NCBI GenBank assembly: GCA_001986395.2
Contig: MQVO02000002.1
Coordinates: 1,302,001 to 1,366,000 of the forward strand
Direction: 5' to 3'
DNA from: Irpex lacteus
Taxonomy: Eukaryota; Basidiomycota; Agaricomycetes; Polyporales; Irpicaceae
Length of the DNA stretch: 64,000 nt
The position numbers and the translations under genes were made by a program. Positions 46,301 to 57,732 of the stretch are shown one piece after another (position 1 is the stretch's first letter; each line of letters starts with the position of its first letter). Under the pieces are notes generated by a model. It was given only the letters and a program-made list of their open reading frames with translations. It was not told the DNA's origin and made no database searches.

Positions 46301-49300
46301 ACCCTGGCTCATCGCGGACACATCGCACACAGCATATTTCGCGTTCACCAACAAGATATGACCCTGGTTCATCGCGAACACATCACACCCATCGCATTTC
46401 GCGGTCACCAACAAGATATGACCCTGGTTCATCGCGAACACATCACACCCATCGCATTTCGCGGTCACCAACAAGATATGACCCTGGTTCATCGCGAACA
46501 CATCGCACCCATCGCATTTCGCGGTCACCAACAAGACGTGACTACTCTTCGTCACCTAGAAGACTTCATCGCCGTCCCCAATCTCGTACAGACCGTTCTT
46601 ACTCCCCCTCACCCACCAGGCATACTCGTTCACCTAGAAGACATCCTACATCTCGACCGGATACACGGCGTGACTACCCTCGTTCTCCCGGGAGACACCC
46701 TACATCCCGACCGCATACGAGGCGTGACTACTCTCGTTCTCCTACCGGAAGACATCCTACGTCTCGACCGACTACAAGGCGTGACCGCTCTCGTTCTCCT
46801 ACCGGAAGACATCGTGAATCCCGATCTTACACAGGCTACTCTCGCTCCTCTTCAGGAAGACGCAGAGTTTACAGGTCATCGACGAGGCGAACGCACTCTC
46901 CGACAGTGCATCGTGTCTCAAGGACACCGTCACCGAGAGGGAGACGCGGGCAATATGTCGAAGGGGACCGTTCCCGTCCCACTCGACCAACCTACTCGCG
47001 ACGGTCTCACAGCACACCTACTCCCCGTAGGCCAGGGACACCTGTGCATGTGGGCAGTACAGCTCCAGGACGCTCGCCCCACGTTGTTGTGGGTCGTTCG
47101 CGTCATTCTCGTTCGCCCACACTTGTAGACCGTTTACATTCGGAACCTATCACCATACGAGTACAGTCTCCAACTAGATCCCCAGCATCGGCCTTTGAAG
47201 ATCCTACCCACCGTGTGGTTAGAAGTCCAGGTTCGCGACCCACCGAGTATTCAGAACATGAACCATCGGAGGGTCGTCGCCGGCTCGCGCGATCTGAGCC
47301 GCACTCGTCTGTAGCAATTCCTGTTCCAGCCCCCTCCGGTCGAAGACACCCTCCTACTGTCATAACTCTACATTCGCAGCCCGGTTCTCCAACGCATCAC
47401 GTCGTCCATGTGCCATCTTCGCAACTCGAATATTCCCCACACAGATCTCCCTCACGCAGACCTTCTTCGCGCGGACCTTCCTCCCGCGGACCTTCCCCAC
47501 ACGGACGTGTCCGTACCAGAAGCGAAGGTAGGTACTCTCGCTTCTCGCTACGAACGTTGATGCTCACCTGGCGATACAGTCACGCAAAGACCCCATTCAC
47601 GATCTGTTGAACGAACACCTGCCGCAGGTTCGATTTCTCTTTCTAATTCAATCGCGTTTTAGCTGACAGCCACGGCAGGCCCTGAACGAATTTCCTCGCC
47701 TCCCAGCCATGGTAAGAGCAGCCGCGAGATATAAAAATACAGTCTTGTGGATGCTGACCGTTCTTTAGTGTCAGATCTTGAACAAGCCTTCAGCGTGGAC
47801 GAGTCTGCTGGTACGTTATACCGGGTCTGCACCGGGCAATAATTGATTTACGCCTTGACAGCTCCGTCTCGACGCGCACCCCATCGACGTCGGGTTTCTC
47901 CAGCTACTCATCTTCGAGAGCAGCTACGACCAGCGCGACCCGAGGATCCCGTCATCCCAATATTCCAATCCGATTCGCACGTAGAGGAAGACGAGCCATC
48001 GATTATCCACGCTGCACCCAGTGAGCCATCGATTTTGCATGTTGCACCGAGCGAGCCACGCACGACGGTGTCTGAGAGTCCTCTTCCCGTTCCTGCGCCA
48101 ATACCTGAACATATACCATCTGTGCCCTCTACTCATGCACCTCTTGACACTGCTCCTATTACCGTTCCCGCCACAGCTGCTCCTTCCAGTCCTCGTCATC
48201 CGCCGGTTGTGGTCGTTCCTTCTCAACGATACAGCGCCCCGCAAAACTTGGATTTGGACTTGGCCGATGCCGAACGAGAGCGAGCAGAGAGGTTCGATCA
48301 GGCTCATATGCAGCTTGCACAACACATGCAAGCCGCTGAAGAGGCCGAAGAAGAACGCGAGCGTCACTTCCGCGACAATGAGGAGGCAAGGCAGCGCATC
48401 TTTGAGGAGAATGAGGCTCGGCGTCAACAGGAAATTCAACAACATCAAGATGAATATCTTCGCCAAATCGAAGACCGCGTCGATGATCGTCTGGCTGGTC
48501 TGCCAACAGTGGCTCCGATTCCTGTGCCACCTCCCCAGGGGGCTCATTCACCACACGCTCCTTCGTACATGAGTGTACCGGCATCTCCTCGGCCATCGTA
48601 TACAGCCTCCGTTCCTGTATCAGAAGAAGATCAGGCTCCTGAGCTTCCTGCGCAGACACCGCCACCACCGCCGTTCTTACCACCATCCACAGCGCCGGAA
48701 GATGTGGAGGATGTGCAGACCATCGCCCAAAGCCTCCATCACTCGGTTCTTGATGCAGCCTCCAGACATTCTCAGGATATGCTCGAGACTTTACGGCTTG
48801 AACGGGAAGAGATGCACAGGCAATTGGACGAGGAGCGAGCTGAACGTGAACGTCGTAACGCTGAGCTTGCTGCTATGCGCGATGAACGAGAGAACGAGCT
48901 TATGGAGCGGATCAGACAGCTTGAGGAGCGGCTGGCTACAACAGAGGCCGCACACGAGCAGACCAAGGCGGATTTGGACCAGGAGCGGCAACTTCGTATC
49001 ACTGAAGAGACGGAGAGAAGAGAGGCCGAGCGTGCGGAAGACCGGCAGCGGGCAGACGATGCTATGCTGCAGTTGTCTGAGCTGACCAATGTAGCGACCG
49101 AGACGCGAGACGAGCTGGCAAGAAAGCGGGAAGTTTCAGACGAACGGTGGTCTCAGAAGGAAGTTTGGAAAGAAGAGAAAGATAGGGATATGGCCGAGAT
49201 GAAGGAGATGCTCTCTAACATGCAGCGAATGTTCCAAGATTCTGAGCAGAGGAGAGAGGAAGAGCGTGCGATGGAGGCTTCTAAACCTAGTGAGTAACAC

Positions 49301-50325
49301 CGTCAACTTCTTCGTCAGAGCTTTCTAAGCTTTCTAATGTTTGCGTCAGGTATCGAGTCCATCCTAGACGAGTTAAGGCGTGAGAACGAAGCACTGCGGG
49401 CACTGTTTGCTGAGCTTACCCAAAGTGAGTACTGATTCGGAATCCGTGGCTATGTGGATTACTCAGCGCGCCGTTCATTTAGGTCTGCGAGAAGAAAATA
49501 AGCAGAATCTTGAGTCTGTCCTTGGTGCTGTTAGGTCCACTGCGCAAGAGCAAGTTCCGTACAACATCTCAGGTGTATGTGTTCTACCATCTATACAACG
49601 GACTCGTCTGACTCTTGGTCCGTAGTACCTAGATGAGTTCAGCAAAACGCTGGCCAAGGAAGTACGACAACTCTTGACAGAGGTTAATGAACTGGTGGAG
49701 AACAAGACACGCCTTCAATTGTGGGTCTTATACATTCTCCGTCACTACCGATGGCTGAATATGTTATAGCGAAATTGCAACTCTCTTGGAGTTCAAGGCA
49801 AGATACGAGCCTGGCGGTTTCTTCTGGTAAATGAATACTGTTTAATGACTAAACAGAGGCCAAACTAACTCACTTGCTACAGGAAACAAGGGTCGCAAAT
49901 GCCCCCTGCGACAGCACTACCCGCTGAAGCACCACCTCCGGATCAACCGGCTCCTCCTGCACCTGAGCCAGCACAAGCCCCTCCCGCTTGGCGAACCACG
50001 CGCCCGAGGAGAGGCCGCAAAGCTCGTGAGCAGGCTGCCGCTGCACCTTCTGCCGCCCCAGCACCTCCGCCGCCTATGCCTCAGCACATGATGCCGCCAT
50101 CTATGATGCCGCAGGATGCTCGATCATGGCACCCCTGGCAACGTAAGTGCAGGAGTTATTAAGTAGTGCACTTGTATACTGACACTATTTTGTATAGCAT
50201 CTTCGAATTATGTACCCTCGCCTTCCTCGCAGCTTATCGAACCTCTGCCTGCTCCGCCTCCACCGGACACTCGGCCTATGGGGCTGTTTGGTCCACGTTC
50301 ACAACACAGCTCGTATATCGAGTGA
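37347..50325 (+). CDS. Giant PH-domain, intrinsically disordered coiled-coil protein, about 4,000 aa
   Basis: A single gene: long ORFs 37523-38998, 39368-41896, 41953-43749, 44065-47610 and 47843-49297 connect in frame through short introns, from MSEYSSSIPSLRGPRSPFFG (ATG 37347) to RSQHSSYIE (TGA 50323-50325). In order: an acidic Ser-rich leader; a PH domain at about 38800-39300 (INIGLLWYLNVHAPQPYRW, LLLTWIAPGGG, LSPFQLMYNDGIERL, RERLAWVNAIWEVLERP); a vast Ser/Thr/Pro region; a Glu-rich block near 40750; short coiled coils (RDILDDVQRRLSTLREGQ; ENRMAQVATIEQQREIMRYM); a Pro/Gly/Met-rich stretch (MPGMPGMPG); an Arg/Ser-rich region with 60-bp repeats; a long heptad coiled coil at 48270-49260; and a Pro-rich tail. 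PH plus long disorder suggests a membrane-tethered scaffold, perhaps cortical; function is unknown. Confidence 0.8.
45520..45600 (+). repeat. MPGQ-type short tandem repeat inside the giant gene
   Basis: Consecutive Met-Pro-Gly-Gln units (PGQMMPGQMMPGQLPGQMM) arise from 12-15-bp near-repeats of atgccaggacaaatg. It is in frame and low-complexity. Confidence 0.7.
46295..46534 (+). repeat. Four 60-bp tandem repeats coding for 20-residue RS-type units
   Basis: Copies at 46295-46354, 46355-46414, 46415-46474 and 46475-46534. Copies 2 and 3 are identical base for base, copy 4 differs at one position and copy 1 at several. Each codes the unit RYDPGSSRTHHTHRISRSPT, inside the giant PH protein. Because 60 is a multiple of 3, gain or loss of units keeps the frame. 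Confidence 0.95.
46605..46830 (+). repeat. Degenerate 54-63-bp repeats, RSPTGRHPTSRP type
   Basis: Downstream of the 60-bp array a second motif recurs about four times: YPRSPGRHPTSRPHTRRD, YSRSPTGRHPTSRPTTRRD, RSRSPTGRHRESRSYT. The DNA shows ctcgttctcctaccggaag starting near 46731 and 46791 with variants before. It is older or faster-decaying than the 60-bp array. Confidence 0.8.
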
Positions 50326-50792
50326 GGAGGGAGTAAATCTGTGATACCTGCCTGCCCTTGATACCCCTAGATGGACTCATCACTGGGAAACGTTTTGAAA
50401 GAATACTGGCTTGCATGACCCTAATGAACTGTTTCCTTGTGCCTTGTTACGTTACTTTACGAACTTTCACGATGCTTATACCTTTGCTTGGATCTTGTAT
50501 GATGTATTTGCTAATTTTGTATGCTTGATTGGTTTATATATCTTTATTGCATGAATTCTTTCTCTTCAACTGCCACTGTATGGTCTTTGTCGATGCTAAA
50601 GAGCGTTGTTGACAGTTGCTTGCCCAGCGCGGGCGTTGTTTGGCCTTGTTGAGAACGCGAGCCTTATTGCTGTTTTGAGAGTAACCGGCGCCTTTACTAC
50701 TCCTGCTGAACATTACCACCTCGTGTTTACGCTGTGCAGTGATCTCCCCAAACCTCGGCTACTTACAACTCTCGTCTGCACATTCTGTCATT
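50326..50792. other. Intergenic, no supported gene
   Basis: 3' region of the giant gene and promoter of the SWIB gene. AT-rich around 50470-50560 with possible 3'-end signals, but no clear terminator can be named. Confidence 0.4.
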
Positions 50793-52371
50793 ATGGATAT
50801 GCAAAAACCAGCGAAACGTCGCAAGCTTACGGACAAGAACGTGCCTAACGCCATTCTACACTCCCCCGAGTTCTCCGTCGACTCTCAGATGTACCAGGAC
50901 CTGCTCAACATGGAGAAGAGATTGGACTGGACTATGACTAGGAAGCGAGTGGAAATTCAGGATACACTTGGGCGGCCTATGTCGGTAAGTCACTGTTTCT
51001 GGACCTACGATCCAGCATACTAAGGAGCGGTGAAGACGAACCGAACACTACGTATCTTTCTTAGCCATACAGTCTCTGGACAGCCATGGCAACAAGGGCC
51101 TGTGCCCTCAGATGGAAATGTAAACATAGAGACGGGTGAAGGGATCCCTGCGTTTCAATTCAAGGTTGAGGGGCGATTACTTGAGGTGCGTTATACGCCC
51201 TATGTGTATACGCATACCGTGCTAATGTATATACAAGATACCAAACCAGAGAGCGAAGGATAGGGTACCCCCAAGAAAGTTCTCGACACTCGTGAGACAA
51301 CTGGTGGTTGAACTGGACCGAGACCCTGCACAGTATCCGGACAGCAATACCGTCGAGGTACGTGGTATACCTACATTCGCGTATCTCACCCTTTGACAAT
51401 GGATGATAGTGGATACGCTCGGCACAAAATTTTGCCCCTCTAGACGGGTTTGCAGTGAGGAGAAGGGGAGACAGCCCCACCCGTATTAGGGTGGTTATAC
51501 ATCTCGAGCAACACCCGGAGCATTTCAAGATACATCCCGAACTTGGTGAGTATTGATATGCTGTCGTTATGTGCGTTCGCTCACATATGACCTTGACGCG
51601 GTAGGTAACATCTTGGGACTCAAGGAAGAAACACGCACGGGAGTTATCCAAGCTGTGTGGAACTACATCAAGTTGCAAGACCTCCAAGACAAGATCGACC
51701 GCCGAACAATCCGGCCGGACGCTGCTTTACGACCTGTATGAGCCCATTTCTGCTATTACGTATGGTTCCGCTAAGTCAAGCTCAATAGATATTTGGTACC
51801 GAACCCTTCCCCTTCCGCCTCATCCCTGAGCGCGTCAATCGCTACCTGGCACGCAGTGACCCCATTGTACTGCACTACACTCTTGATCCATCTCAGCCAC
51901 CACCAGAGAAGCCTGTCGCTTACGACGTGGACATCAGAGTAGAAGATACGTCGCTGAAGAGCCGGATGAGTCATGTAGTGATGAACATGGCACCTGAGTC
52001 CGCGAAAGAGCTTTCGAAGTTGGACGATGAGGTGTGTTCTCACGTCGCAAACTTTCCTTAGAATGTTGTGTATCTGACATTTACTCTTGTGTCAGATCTC
52101 ACTACACGTACAATCGCTCCAAAACTCTCACCTCAAGCGCACCTTCTTGCAATCCTTCGCCTCCAATCCCCGTGAATTCATACAAACCTGGCTTGAGTCT
52201 CAATCTCGTGATCTCGAGGCTATTCTGGGAAGTGGACCCAGTGAGGGTGCAACATTACGACAAGATGATTTGCGGAGGAGTGAGTATTTCAGGCTACCGT
52301 GGGTGGAGGAGGCCGTTGCAATCCAGGAGGGTATGAGGCTCGCTGCAAAGACTGGGCTAGCACAACAGTAA
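50793..52371 (+). CDS. SWIB-domain chromatin-remodelling subunit (Swp73/Rsc6/BAF60 family)
   Basis: Subunit of SWI/SNF- or RSC-type remodellers. The spliced protein of about 420 residues starts MDMQKPAKRRKLTDKNVPNA and shows the family blocks: LLNMEKRLDWTMTRKRVEIQ, TLRIFLSHTVSGQPWQ, PAFQFKVEGRLLE, RKFSTLVRQLVVELDRD. The SWIB domain follows: HPEHFKIHPELGNILGLKEE, TRTGVIQAVWNYIKLQDLQD, FGTEPFPFRLIPERVNRYL. The C-terminal helix is typical (REFIQTWLESQSRDLEAILG). Several introns of about 55-75 bp restore the frame in each case. A basidiomycete often has one such gene serving both complexes, so Swp73 and Rsc6 cannot be told apart here. Confidence 0.92.
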
Positions 52372-52543
52372 GAGTAGGAGTACGAAGGTTCTTTCATTAT
52401 GCATATCGTACTATATTTATGCCGTGCTACAGTGACACTCGGTTTATATTAATGCGTTCTGAAGTATCGCAAATAAGTTTGGTGCCCTAGCTGTAGCCTC
52501 ATTTCGCGACAGGTCTCATACGAATAAACACCCCTTTCCCTAA

Positions 52544-54669
52544 TCAACGTGAACCAGGGTCGAGCTCTTCTCCGAGTAACTGTCATAACAAATATGAGTT
52601 TCAACTGATAAAGGAGACCACTGGCGGTGTTAAACACACCTCAGGAGCGATCTTGACCACATTCTTGATTTTCCGGCATTCTGCCAGAACATTTGCGGCC
52701 ATAGGAGTATGCAGTACTCCCGTCTGCTTGAAGCGATGTAGGTACCTGAGGAGTATCCACAATCGTCGTTATTAGGAGCCATGTCAAGGGAAGTATACTG
52801 AGAGACAAGGCAATGCTGACCGTAGGCACACCTCTTCCTTAAAATCCGCATACAGCTTGCGATTATACTTGCGCTCTTCTCTCCTCGCTTCCTCTTCGTA
52901 CGTATGACTCTGATGAATCAAGAAGTGGTCGGACAGCACGTAAAACGTCACACCACTTAGGTACATCTCAAACAGACAGGCCGCCTTGTTCCCTCCGTAG
53001 CCCGCGAAACGTTCGTCGCACCTATGGCCCAAAGCAATTCAAATTTATACAGTAGTCGAAACGGCAGCGGCGGTACGCACCATGTTACGCGTTTACTCAT
53101 GATCACGTACGGTTCGAACGCACTCTGATAATATGTCCGCGGGACCTCGTATACTTGCTCGGCGCCGGGTGGGATGGAGAAGAATTTGGTATAGTCGGTG
53201 CTGTTGTGGCCTGGAGCCCACGAGGCGTGGAAAGTCGTGATCTTGTTCTTCGACGCAGTGCCAGTGGAGAGTCGGATGAGGCTCTACTCGCCGAATTAGA
53301 CGAGCGGGAGAGAAACGGTAGTCGCGAATATATGTAAGACATCAGCGCAAAGCCCTGCATTTATGGGCCAGCACTACTTACCTGTTTGTCCCGGGGGAAA
53401 GTAGACTGATCGATACCGTCCTCCTGTCGCACGTACTCAAAAGCAGGGACCACGAGCGCAATCTTGCCCTCTTTCAAATCCTGAATCACAGCTCTATCCA
53501 TCAAATGCATCTGCGCCGTCTCGTTCTTCCCTCTTCGCTCCTCAGTTCCAGCGATATCATCCACGCGCACATTGAACCTAGAAGCCTTCACCAGTGTATC
53601 TTCGTCACCCTGGTTCATGTTCGCGCGCACTGCGTTCCGAATGGCAGACCGCCAGTCCGTGCAGATGGCAAAGTCGACGTCGAGCATCATGACAAACTCC
53701 GTGCGCGCAAGCAGACGGGCGATGTTCCGCCATACGTTGAACTGCCGTGCACCTTCCGGAGTGTTCGCGCCTGCAGCACCGCCATTAGAATTAGCACCAC
53801 CAGAGCCAGAACCGCCCGTTTGAGATTGATCGCGGGAGATGAGAGGGTTGCTGCCAGAGTTAGAGCCGGAGGAGACGGGAGAGAGAGCAAGATGGACGTC
53901 GACGTATGTGGCAAAGTGCGGAGAAGAGGCGTAGAGAGATTCTAAGTCCTTGAGAGCAGATATAAAGTGACGTGTGGCTGTTACAGATGGAGATCCAAAC
54001 TCGTAGGACGGCAAGGAGATATGGATCGTCACAGAGATGGGACCTATGCGCATACATGCATGAGGTCAGTACCTCCACAAAGTTGAATGCGTATGAAATG
54101 GAGAGTAGGAACTCACCTTGGTACCGATCTACTAGTTGCCGCAGGACTTTGTACCTGTTGCTAGTAACCAACGTAGTGATAGTCACGTCGTTTTCGTCCA
54201 CTGGAGAAGTCGCCTTATAAAAGAAGGGGATTATCTTCGTCGGGTGCATGGACTGGGCAAAAGCTTTTGACAAGTATACTCCCTCTTGAACAGAAGTGGG
54301 GAGAGCCTGAGATTCTCTTTGCTTTTGCGTGAGCACATCAATATTACTATCCAGGTCGTTCAAGTAAAGCGAGCTTTCAGCACTAGAGAAACTCCAAGGC
54401 AGGGCAGGCTTGTCCGAGTCGGCGTTGTCCATGTGGGGGACATGGCTCGCTTGCCATGCTTGAGTCACAAGATCCACGCGAGCCTGAACGTTCGAGATGA
54501 GTTTGCGTTCTGCGACAGAGGCAGTACGAGGAGCAGCAAGAAATCGCGAGAGGAAAGACGAGACGGGCGAGACGAGGAGGTAGTTTGTGGTGTATGTCAG
54601 AGCGACTACGGCATAGGCGAGACATCCGAGCTGCAGCAGTTTCGTTACCAAGTTTTTGTAGTTCAGCAT
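52544..54669 (-). CDS. LARGE-like glycosyltransferase (GT49 type), type II membrane protein
   Basis: About 590 residues read on the minus strand from ATG 54667-54669. A short cytosolic tail and one anchor helix (LLQLGCLAYAVVALTYTTNYLL) are followed by a stem and the catalytic region: ITTLVTSNRYKVLRQLVDRY, GPISVTIHISLPSYEF, the metal-binding DVD in FVMMLDVDFAICTDWR, KIALVVPAFEYVRQEDG, HASWAPGHNSTDYTKFF, YEVPRTYYQSAFEPYVIM and CDERFAGYGGNKAACLFEM, ending GEELDPGSR at TGA 52544-52546. GT49 covers beta-glucuronyl- and beta-N-acetylglucosaminyl-transferases; the mammalian member LARGE acts on dystroglycan. The fungal acceptor is unknown. A Ser/Gly-rich insert (SGSNSGSNPLISRDQ) is unusual within the catalytic part. 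Golgi location is inferred from topology. Confidence 0.87.
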
Positions 54670-54940
54670 CTCAAAGCCAGCAGATGAGTTGGAGGTCGGA
54701 GGATTGAGAGTGGATTGAACGACCAGAGACCGAGATTCAACTCGGAGTTTGGATGCGTAGTCCTTCCCAATTCGGCAGGATCTTTAACGCTGGTCAAGGG
54801 TTTCAAGAGTACTGGCCACAAATACCAAGGGGTACTTATACCGCGTTGACAGGGCTTCGAGAATAGTATAGACAATGCTCGTATGCAAAAAGTATCACTA
54901 TTCATCATCTTGCTTATTCAAGCTAACAAAGAGATTCCCT

Positions 54941-56354
54941 TTACATCGGATTGGGCAGTGTCCCCGGTGGATACAAGGTCCTCAAGAAGCTAATCTGCGC
55001 TGGTACCGCTTCTTTCAACCCAGCCCCTCCCACCATTCCGGAAGTCTCTTCCACACGAGCGACGAGCTTCACACCGCTGACACTCCGCTTTGCAAGTCGT
55101 ACAAGGCCATCGGGGATCCCAGCCAGTCCTCGTGGGAGAACTTCGTAATGGTTCGGCTATAAACATATCAATCCTTATGATCAGAGCTAATCCCCCGCCT
55201 CAATCTGAAATTGTCAGCTTACCTTAAGATCACCCGACTCAAGAAGCTTGGTGATACCAGGCCACATCCTCGTCCCAAACTCATAGTTATAAGGCCCATT
55301 AGAACCACCATACACACCCACGATCACCTTCCCATCCTCGCTCGCCTCTCCGTCTTTCCCCACCGCAGCAAGGAACACGGTTACCATCTTCCCCTGCGGC
55401 GCAAGGATCGCCCACAGAGCCTGTTGCACGTCAGGCCAAGCGACAGCATCGTAGAGTACCTGAATGGGCAGAGAAGTGATCTTCTTGACGGCTGCTCCGA
55501 GTTCAGCGTAGGGAACGTCGTGATAGTCGATGACGTGCGTGGCACCGGCCGCCTTGCAGTACTCCTCGTTGTGCTTTGAGGCGGTCGTGATGATTGGACT
55601 GAACCCGGATGCTTTGAGGAGTTGGATCGCTGTTTAGTAGAGTTTCGATGATGAGGATCAGCACGAATAGTCTGAAGACGAGCACTGAATTGACGCACCA
55701 AACTGACCGACCGAACTCGCTCCTCCGGTCACGATGGCTGGCTGACCGGTGTACTTCTTGTGACCAGCCTCTTCCCAGGGAGGAGTGAGTCCTATGCCTC
55801 CACGAGGCTTGAGTTCCTGGTACAAACCGACCGCAGCGGTCGAGAATGCGACCGCAAAAGTGGCAGCACCTTCAAACGACACGCTCGAGGGAATCTAGAT
55901 TCATGCATGAGTTTGGTAGCGAATCAGGTATAAAGTGGGGTACTTACCTTTGCAATTTGTCGCGCGTCGGAGAGGCTAAACTCCTGAAAGGTCATCGTGT
56001 CGGGATGCCAGAGCGAACCGTACAGACTGCCAGAAACGACCGTTCAGCACATCTAATACACCCCACCAATTCGGAGTCCAAGTCAAGAATGACGTACACT
56101 TTATCGCCAACATTCCACCCCTGGACTCCTTCACCAATAGCTGCAATCGTCCCTGCGCCATCCATACCCGTAAGCGCAGGATACCCATAGTGATCTACCC
56201 ATATGCCCAAGTGATGGACGACGTAATCGACAGGGTTAAGTGCGACTGCCAGGTTCTTGATGAGGACTTGACCTGGTCCCGGTTTGGGAGTTGGTCTGTC
56301 TGTAAGTTGCAAAGGTTCGGCGGGGCCGGTGAATGTTAGGGCTCTGTGCGACAT
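54941..56354 (-). CDS. Medium-chain dehydrogenase/reductase (quinone/enoyl-reductase-like)
   Basis: NAD(P)H-dependent oxidoreductase of about 380 residues. The GroES-like N-terminal half reads MSHRALTFTGPAEPLQLTDR, PGPGQVLIKNLAVALNPVDY, YPALTGMDGAGTIAAIGEGV; the Rossmann half has AIVTGGASSVGQFAIQLLKA, GATHVIDYHDV, VLYDAVAWPDVQQAL, APQGKMVTVFLAAVGKD and a C-terminus RSVSGVKLVARVEETSG running to TAA 54941-54943. No zinc-ligand cysteine cluster is visible, so it belongs with the zinc-independent quinone or trans-enoyl reductases. An in-frame ATG at 56408 would add 18 residues (MPGLSCSLILALQPLTQL). I prefer 56354, where family similarity begins; the extra segment could be a leader. Confidence 0.88.
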
Positions 56355-56408
56355 TAGTTGAGTCAGGGGCTGTAATGCCAGGATGAGGCTACAGCTGAGT
56401 CCTGGCAT

Positions 56409-57732
56409 GCAATTGGGAACCGGTACTTATACGCCCGTTTTGGACTTCTGTTTGTAAACGAGCGATGCTTTACTGTACGGTCCCTGCGTGAACCGAACAG
56501 ACCACGAAAGAACATACGACATCGGTTTTCGACTTGCCGTCCAGACGCGTTGTATCTCCGGCAATTGAACAGTGATCTCGAGCGAGGGTTTGTAGCTCTC
56601 GGGGGCCGTCTACTTTGGGGGGTTAGGCTGGGATAGACAAATCGGCGCCGTATCCACTTCAAGTTACTGTGCCTGACAAGTCAGCACTATCAACTATCAA
56701 GCCGAGGAAACACGTACTTGGACCGCAAGGTAAGTATACGTACGGGGTTTATTAGAGGTTGGTCACGAGCCTACTCAGGCCTCAGGCTTCAGCTATAACT
56801 ACCTTTGTTTGAGAATCAGACGGAAAGATCGCCCCTCGAACGGAATTCGACTTACCTCTCGTCTGATAGGTAGTATGTACTTGTTTGATGCTCATCGAGA
56901 GACGGTAAAGGACGGGCCGAGCAAGAGCAGACATACAAGGACAGTGCATATTCGGAGAAGGATCGGAAGACAGCGTCATAATCTTGCGCGGAAACGAATG
57001 TAAGTACCATGCATACGAAAGAGAGAGAGAATAATACTTATGTGCAAGCACAAAGTAGAATAGGACGACGTCAAGGCGAAACACTATACAGCGACGAGTC
57101 AGATCGTGAGAGGCATCCTGGGTCGTGTGGATGTTCGACGAGAACGATGAACGGTAGTGGTTTGGGACAAGATGTGATGTCGCCACTAGTTGAGATGATC
57201 AAGCTCACCAGTGCTACTTATATCACCGACCCAAACGCGTTCAAGTTAACGTCGATCACAGTCGAGTTTACTTGCGCGACGAATACAAAGGCTGGTACTC
57301 ATACCGCAATATATACAATATGGTTATTTGTATACAGAAGGGATTACATGTCCAGGAGCACTGACTACTTCCACCCAGTAAACTGTCCGCGGAGTCAGTC
57401 AAGCTTGAGAGTGTCGATACGGTCGGTGCGTAGAACCTTAGACTACTATACGATGACCGTCAGTAACATACTGTGGCATGGAATACCGATTTTATAGAAG
57501 TCAGCAGCATCCACATCCACCGGGTCTTCAGTACTCAGTCTTCTGCCATGCGAGACTCGATAAAGTCACCATTCCCTCACAGTGGCAGTGGTACCACGAA
57601 TACGAGTACGGATAGAGTACTGTAGATAGACAAAACAAAACAAAGCAAGGAACGGGAGGGTAGATATCGACCGTCATCGAGGGTATACATGAATATTATA
57701 TAGGACTCAGCGAGCGGGAAGAAGACCACAAA
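56409..57732. other. Intergenic, about 1.3 kb, no supported gene
   Basis: Holds overlapping sense and antisense ORFs (57009-57497 plus, 56782-57186 minus) without recognisable motifs; neither is favoured by codon pattern or splicing. An isolated ACGCGT occurs near 56533 without context. Confidence 0.4.

Noticed and set aside
46271..46555. Repeat array as a CRISPR or satellite
   Set aside because: Units are contiguous without spacers, in frame and coding; it is a coding minisatellite.
57009..57497. 162-codon plus ORF between MDR and alginate-lyase-like genes
   Set aside because: No recognisable domain, no splice partner, and an equally long ORF overlaps on the other strand.
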